Shown in pieces: positions 60,991-64,000 of a DNA stretch of 64,000 nucleotides. The position numbers and the translations under genes are program-made. Source of the DNA: Beverwykella pulmonaria (taxonomy: Eukaryota; Ascomycota; Dothideomycetes; Pleosporales; Melanommataceae); contig BCHH01000002.1 of assembly GCA_001599595.1 (NCBI GenBank), forward strand, positions 4,250,702 to 4,314,701, written 5' to 3'. How positions within the stretch are numbered: position 1 is the stretch's first letter; each line of letters starts with the position of its first letter. A model generated the notes under the pieces. The model did not search any database. It saw only the letters and a list, made by a program, of their open reading frames with translations, and was not told where the DNA came from.

Positions 60991-61792
60991 TGTGAGCAAC
61001 AATCTTGTCAAGGGGAGTTGGACTTGTGGCTAGGCGAGTGCCTCAAGGATTCTAATGGAGGAAAAGCAACGCTATAAGTATAACGTTACATAGGACCTCT
61101 GCGCCGAACTCCAAATTCCCAACAGTTTTCGCGATCACCGTTCAGCTTTGCGATGCGGCCCACGCCATGGCATGAAATACGACTACATCTGAGCTACAGA
61201 CACTTCAGATCGAACATGAGAAAATCACTCCGCTTTCAAGCGTCGCAGCACCGCCCTTGACGCTTCCTCCGACCGACGAGAGAGAGCCTTCACACAAATA
61301 TCCCAAATTGTCGCGCTTTTCAAGGACATCTGAGCTAAAGGACGCATCAAACAAACCCATGGACATTCTTTCAGCTTGAGCGGGAGGTGCACGAAAGGAT
61401 GTTGCGTCAACATAGGGAAGACGGTTGCTATTCTGACAAGTACAAATAACATACAAGAGATGTGCTTGGTTAATCTTAGGCTGACTGTTCAAGTCGGTAG
61501 GTGGGTATTTAGACAATAATTATGGTTTCTGAATCAAAAACAAGAGACTTAATTTAGCATGTTCCTTATCTTTCCAATATTCGTAAGACCAATCCGGATC
61601 TCGAAAATCCAGATATGAATAAGATCAGTGGGTAATTTTGGGATGCAAGGTTCCAATCGGAGTAACAGATATTCCAATTAACAAGATGGACCTTGTATAC
61701 TTTTGTTCATCATCCCTCGCTAATGAATAAAAGGGCTATACATAGTCACCCATAGAAAATGCCGGAGTTATATCTACAGTTACAAATTAGCA
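60991..61792. other. intergenic, coding-like fragment
   Basis: The minus strand has a frame ending at 61225 with protein-like character (MSLKSATIWDICVKALSRRS, then EEASRAVLRRLKAE). It may be a 5' exon of the decayed gene to its right-hand side or an independent relic. No complete model fits. Confidence 0.3.
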
Positions 61793-62128
61793 CTACAAGG
61801 AGGGACAAATCATCCGACACGAAAACTTACAGGGTTGACCATGGGAATGTATAACTCTGGTCTCCACCCTCCGCTCCGTGAACAGGTAGTGTATGAAGTG
61901 GCCACGTGGAGAGGGGCGGTTGAAAGCAGAAAGTAACTCAAACTCATACACTGTATATAAATCTTTAGTGCTAGGGGAGAACAGCATGGCTAAGATGAGC
62001 CCGCTAAGTTGGGTATGCTTACCGGGACTGAAGTGGCGACGATATATCTTCAAGACAATGAAGAACGCTGGAGGGCACGTGACGAGAAGGGTGACGATAG
62101 CGACGATGGCTTCAACAGATAACGCCAT
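61793..62128 (-). CDS. small single-pass membrane protein, unknown function
   Basis: A 111-residue frame from ATG 62128 to TAG 61793. The longer frame upstream lacks an ATG. Residues 4-27 form a hydrophobic helix (SVEAIVAIVTLLVTCPPAFF then IVLK) followed at once by IYRRH, so the protein should sit with a short N-terminus outside and a basic cytoplasmic side. Short proteins that begin with a similar 'SxEAIVAIVTLLVTCPP' helix are, to my recollection, scattered in filamentous ascomycetes without known function. GTAAGC at about 62022 could be an intron donor; splicing to the AAAG near 61962 would shorten the protein but keep the frame. The gene lies in the accessory right end. Confidence 0.5.
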   Translation of the reverse strand: MALSVEAIVAIVTLLVTCPPAFFIVLKIYRRHFSPGKHTQLSGLILAMLFSPSTKDLYTVYEFELLSAFNRPSPRGHFIHYLFTERRVETRVIHSHGQPCKFSCRMICPSL

Positions 62129-62728
62129 CCTGGTTATGGGCCTGGTGGTCAAGAGCGCTTGTAGTTCGGTAGTTAAGGAGAGTTGTCGTAGTTGGGAGGG
62201 AACAATTTATATATGCATCATAAGACTTTCGGTGAGACACGACCAAGTCATTAACTTAGGGTAGTGAGGTCAACTGCTCGCAGATTTTGGGAATCACCAA
62301 TGTGTGTAGGGGGCGAATGCGTAGAGCAAAGCAACAGCAATGCGGCGCAAGGAGATTCTGGAACCAGCGAATAAAGAGGCTGCCCCTTCGTACCAGCCAT
62401 CGTAGAACAAGCGAAGCTAAGATTGGTGATGCAAGAAGATTATGGGAACGGCGTGAGGAGGACAGTAGAGGAGGCTGAGTGCAGGGTTGACATAGCCGCG
62501 TCGTCACAGATTTTGGGAGTAGCCAATGGGCAGTAGAGCGCATGGACCTAAAAAGATTCTGGCATCAGCCAATCATGTCGCGGTGCAGGTGGGGCCCCTG
62601 CCTGTGTTGCAGCCCACCTACTGACCGGGTGCGGATACAAATACTCGTCTCATCCGCGACAGATCCATGAGCCAAAATCCGTATTTGCTCGCTAAGGCTT
62701 CCTATCTTCGTGCCGTGCGTAATTCATC
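62129..62728. promoter_or_regulatory. upstream region of the Clr5-ankyrin gene with dyad repeats
   Basis: 600 bp between divergent starts. It contains five copies of an AGATTNTGG-led element, described as a repeat, and no gene. Confidence 0.5.
62281..62574. repeat. array of AGATTNTGG-N6-CCA dyad elements
   Basis: Copies begin near 62282, 62353, 62437, 62509 and 62554. Three have a clear inverted pair: TTGG-N6-CCAA at 62287-62300 and 62513-62526, and TGG-N6-CCA at 62560-62571. Two are degenerate. The half-site contains CCAAT in two copies. Confidence 0.6.
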
Positions 62729-64000
62729 ATGTCTGCCAATCTCACTGAAGATGATTGGAATTCGCACAAGGCTACTATTCAATCCCTATACCTTGTTGAG
62801 AACAGAAAGCTTCAAGGATACGGCAGTGTAATGCAGGAAATGTTGTCCAAGTATGGTTTCAAAGCCACGTAGGACACTCCCGTCCAAGTCTCTGTCTCGA
62901 CAACAACTGGCTAATAACTATTTTAGAAAAGCGCAGTACGAAAGACATTTCAGGAAGTGGGGGTTTCAAAAGAATAAGAAGAAGGATATCTGGGAGGTTA
63001 TTGCAGCCAAAGTCACAAAAAGAAAAAGTCATAAAAGGGAGAGTGAGGTGTGGATTGATGGTGAGCGTGTCCCCGCCAAGAAGTTAAGGAAGGAGTTGTC
63101 GCGGTATGGCTATGGATTCCAAGGTAATCACTATATTCCAAGGTGTCCAGAATCCGATATAGAATACTCACATCTTGGTAGCATCAACCCCAAAGACGCC
63201 CGAAGAAACCTACATGTGTACCCCTCCAGCCTTGCAAGAAAATGTGGCTTTGTCATACAATCTCCCTTGGTTCCGGTTCCTAGCCATGATTGAGTCCAAA
63301 GGTTCGTATACTACTGCCCCAGTTATATATTCTGCTAATATTATGCAAGTGAGGCCTTACCCGGATCTAGCCGCTGTTGCCATCAACATGGCCGGCCTTC
63401 CTACCAACAACACAATCCTGCCAGAACCACAAAGCCTTCAAACGACAGATCCTATGCCCACGATAATGGACCAGTTTATCTCGACTCTACCAACTTGGGT
63501 TAACACCGGGGCCCCCGCAACTCGGTCGGACACCATCCGGCATATACATAATAATCTACGCGCCATAATACCAGAAGACCTCGACCTCGACCCCGAGTTG
63601 AACGTAAGTGACCAGGAGAGAAGCGGCCTGTTCAAGCTGCACGGAAACGTCCAATATTTCAGCCTGGCAGTATATTTACTGACCAATAATATATTGAAAA
63701 CCGAGAAAGTGGCCGTGATGAACGAATTTTTCCAAGAAAAGAGAAGGATGCAGCTTTTAAAATCACTCCTATCAATACAGAATCCAACAATAGAAGTTAT
63801 AGCAGAAAAGCTTTTCCCGGGTGCGGTGGAGCTTAGAAATACTTTTATTGTACAGGGGTGTATTAATGCAGGAGTGGACCCTAACTCACAGGTACTGGGG
63901 CTAACCGCTCTGCAGTATGCTTCTGGGAAGGGTGGAATAGGACTGGTTCAAGTTCTTCTCAATGCTGGTGCAGATGTCAACGCTCCAGCAGCGGGTTATG
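62729..64000 (+). CDS. Clr5-domain ankyrin-repeat protein (runs off right edge)
   Basis: Three exons are visible: 62729-62868, 62927-63177 and 63230 to the window end, giving 387 residues. The first intron falls in the middle of the Clr5 domain (about residues 7-60): DDWNSHKATIQSLYLVENRK, then MQEMLSKYGFKAT joined to KAQYERHFRKWGFQKN. Clr5 is a fungal N-terminal domain of about 50 residues, probably nucleic-acid or protein binding. The second intron is inferred from a frame change; splicing restores LQENVALSYNLPWFRFLAM. The visible end enters ankyrin repeats (GLTALQYASGKGG, then LVQVLLNAGADVNAP). Clr5 plus ankyrin is a frequent accessory architecture in Pezizomycotina. The full length and any downstream domain lie outside. 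Confidence 0.85.

Overview
The window is nuclear DNA of a filamentous ascomycete (Pezizomycotina, probably a dothideomycete; the class is an inference from gene content). Genes are interrupted by 45-100 nt GT-AG introns with CTAAC/CTGAC-like branch sites, and the products are fungal: a New1/Elf1 ABC factor, a Dbf2/SidB kinase, mitochondrial methylcitrate-cycle enzymes, a signal peptide peptidase and fungal bZIP, BTB and Clr5-ankyrin proteins. I rebuilt exons by hand. In every complete spliced model given as a confident gene the coding length is a multiple of three. There is one run of 100 N at 49372-49471.

Layout. 1-7 kb: start of a sugar-type MFS transporter (runs off the left edge), a DUF1757-like membrane protein, then a divergent pair encoding mitochondrial 2-methylisocitrate lyase and 2-methylcitrate synthase. 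7-15 kb: a membrane-anchored GH3 beta-glucosidase and New1/Elf1. 15-22 kb: a possible cysteine-rich secreted protein, a secreted GMC oxidoreductase, a glycine-rich single-pass membrane protein with a 13-nt exon, and a small secreted 4-cysteine protein. 22-37.6 kb: SMC5, fumarase, a RING-finger protein, a Dbf2-type kinase and a bZIP factor. 38-48 kb: a 903-residue Ser/Thr-rich, probably GPI-anchored protein with internal repeats, an apparently inactive pepsin-like membrane protein, a VOC protein and signal peptide peptidase. 49-57.6 kb: an interrupted gene carrying a 17-bp minisatellite across the N gap, a Ser-rich fungal protein, about 2.5 kb of mostly empty DNA, an RCC1-like protein and an IFI6/27-like protein. 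57.7-64 kb looks like accessory sequence: a BTB protein, two decayed copies of one sequence with TGA stops, a small membrane protein, a cluster of dyad repeats and the start of a Clr5-ankyrin protein (runs off the right edge).

How the genes work together. The clearest functional unit is the methylcitrate pair. The two enzymes perform the entry and exit steps that turn propionyl-CoA plus oxaloacetate into pyruvate and succinate. They share a 532-bp intergenic region holding three same-strand CCGAGGG elements, which match the CCTCGG core bound by FarA/FarB fatty-acid regulators. Fumarase acts downstream of succinate but lies 20 kb away and is probably not co-regulated. I see no secondary-metabolite cluster, CRISPR array or convincing tRNA. 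The most unusual structures are the minisatellite gene, the decayed duplicates and the dyad-repeat cluster upstream of the Clr5-ankyrin gene.
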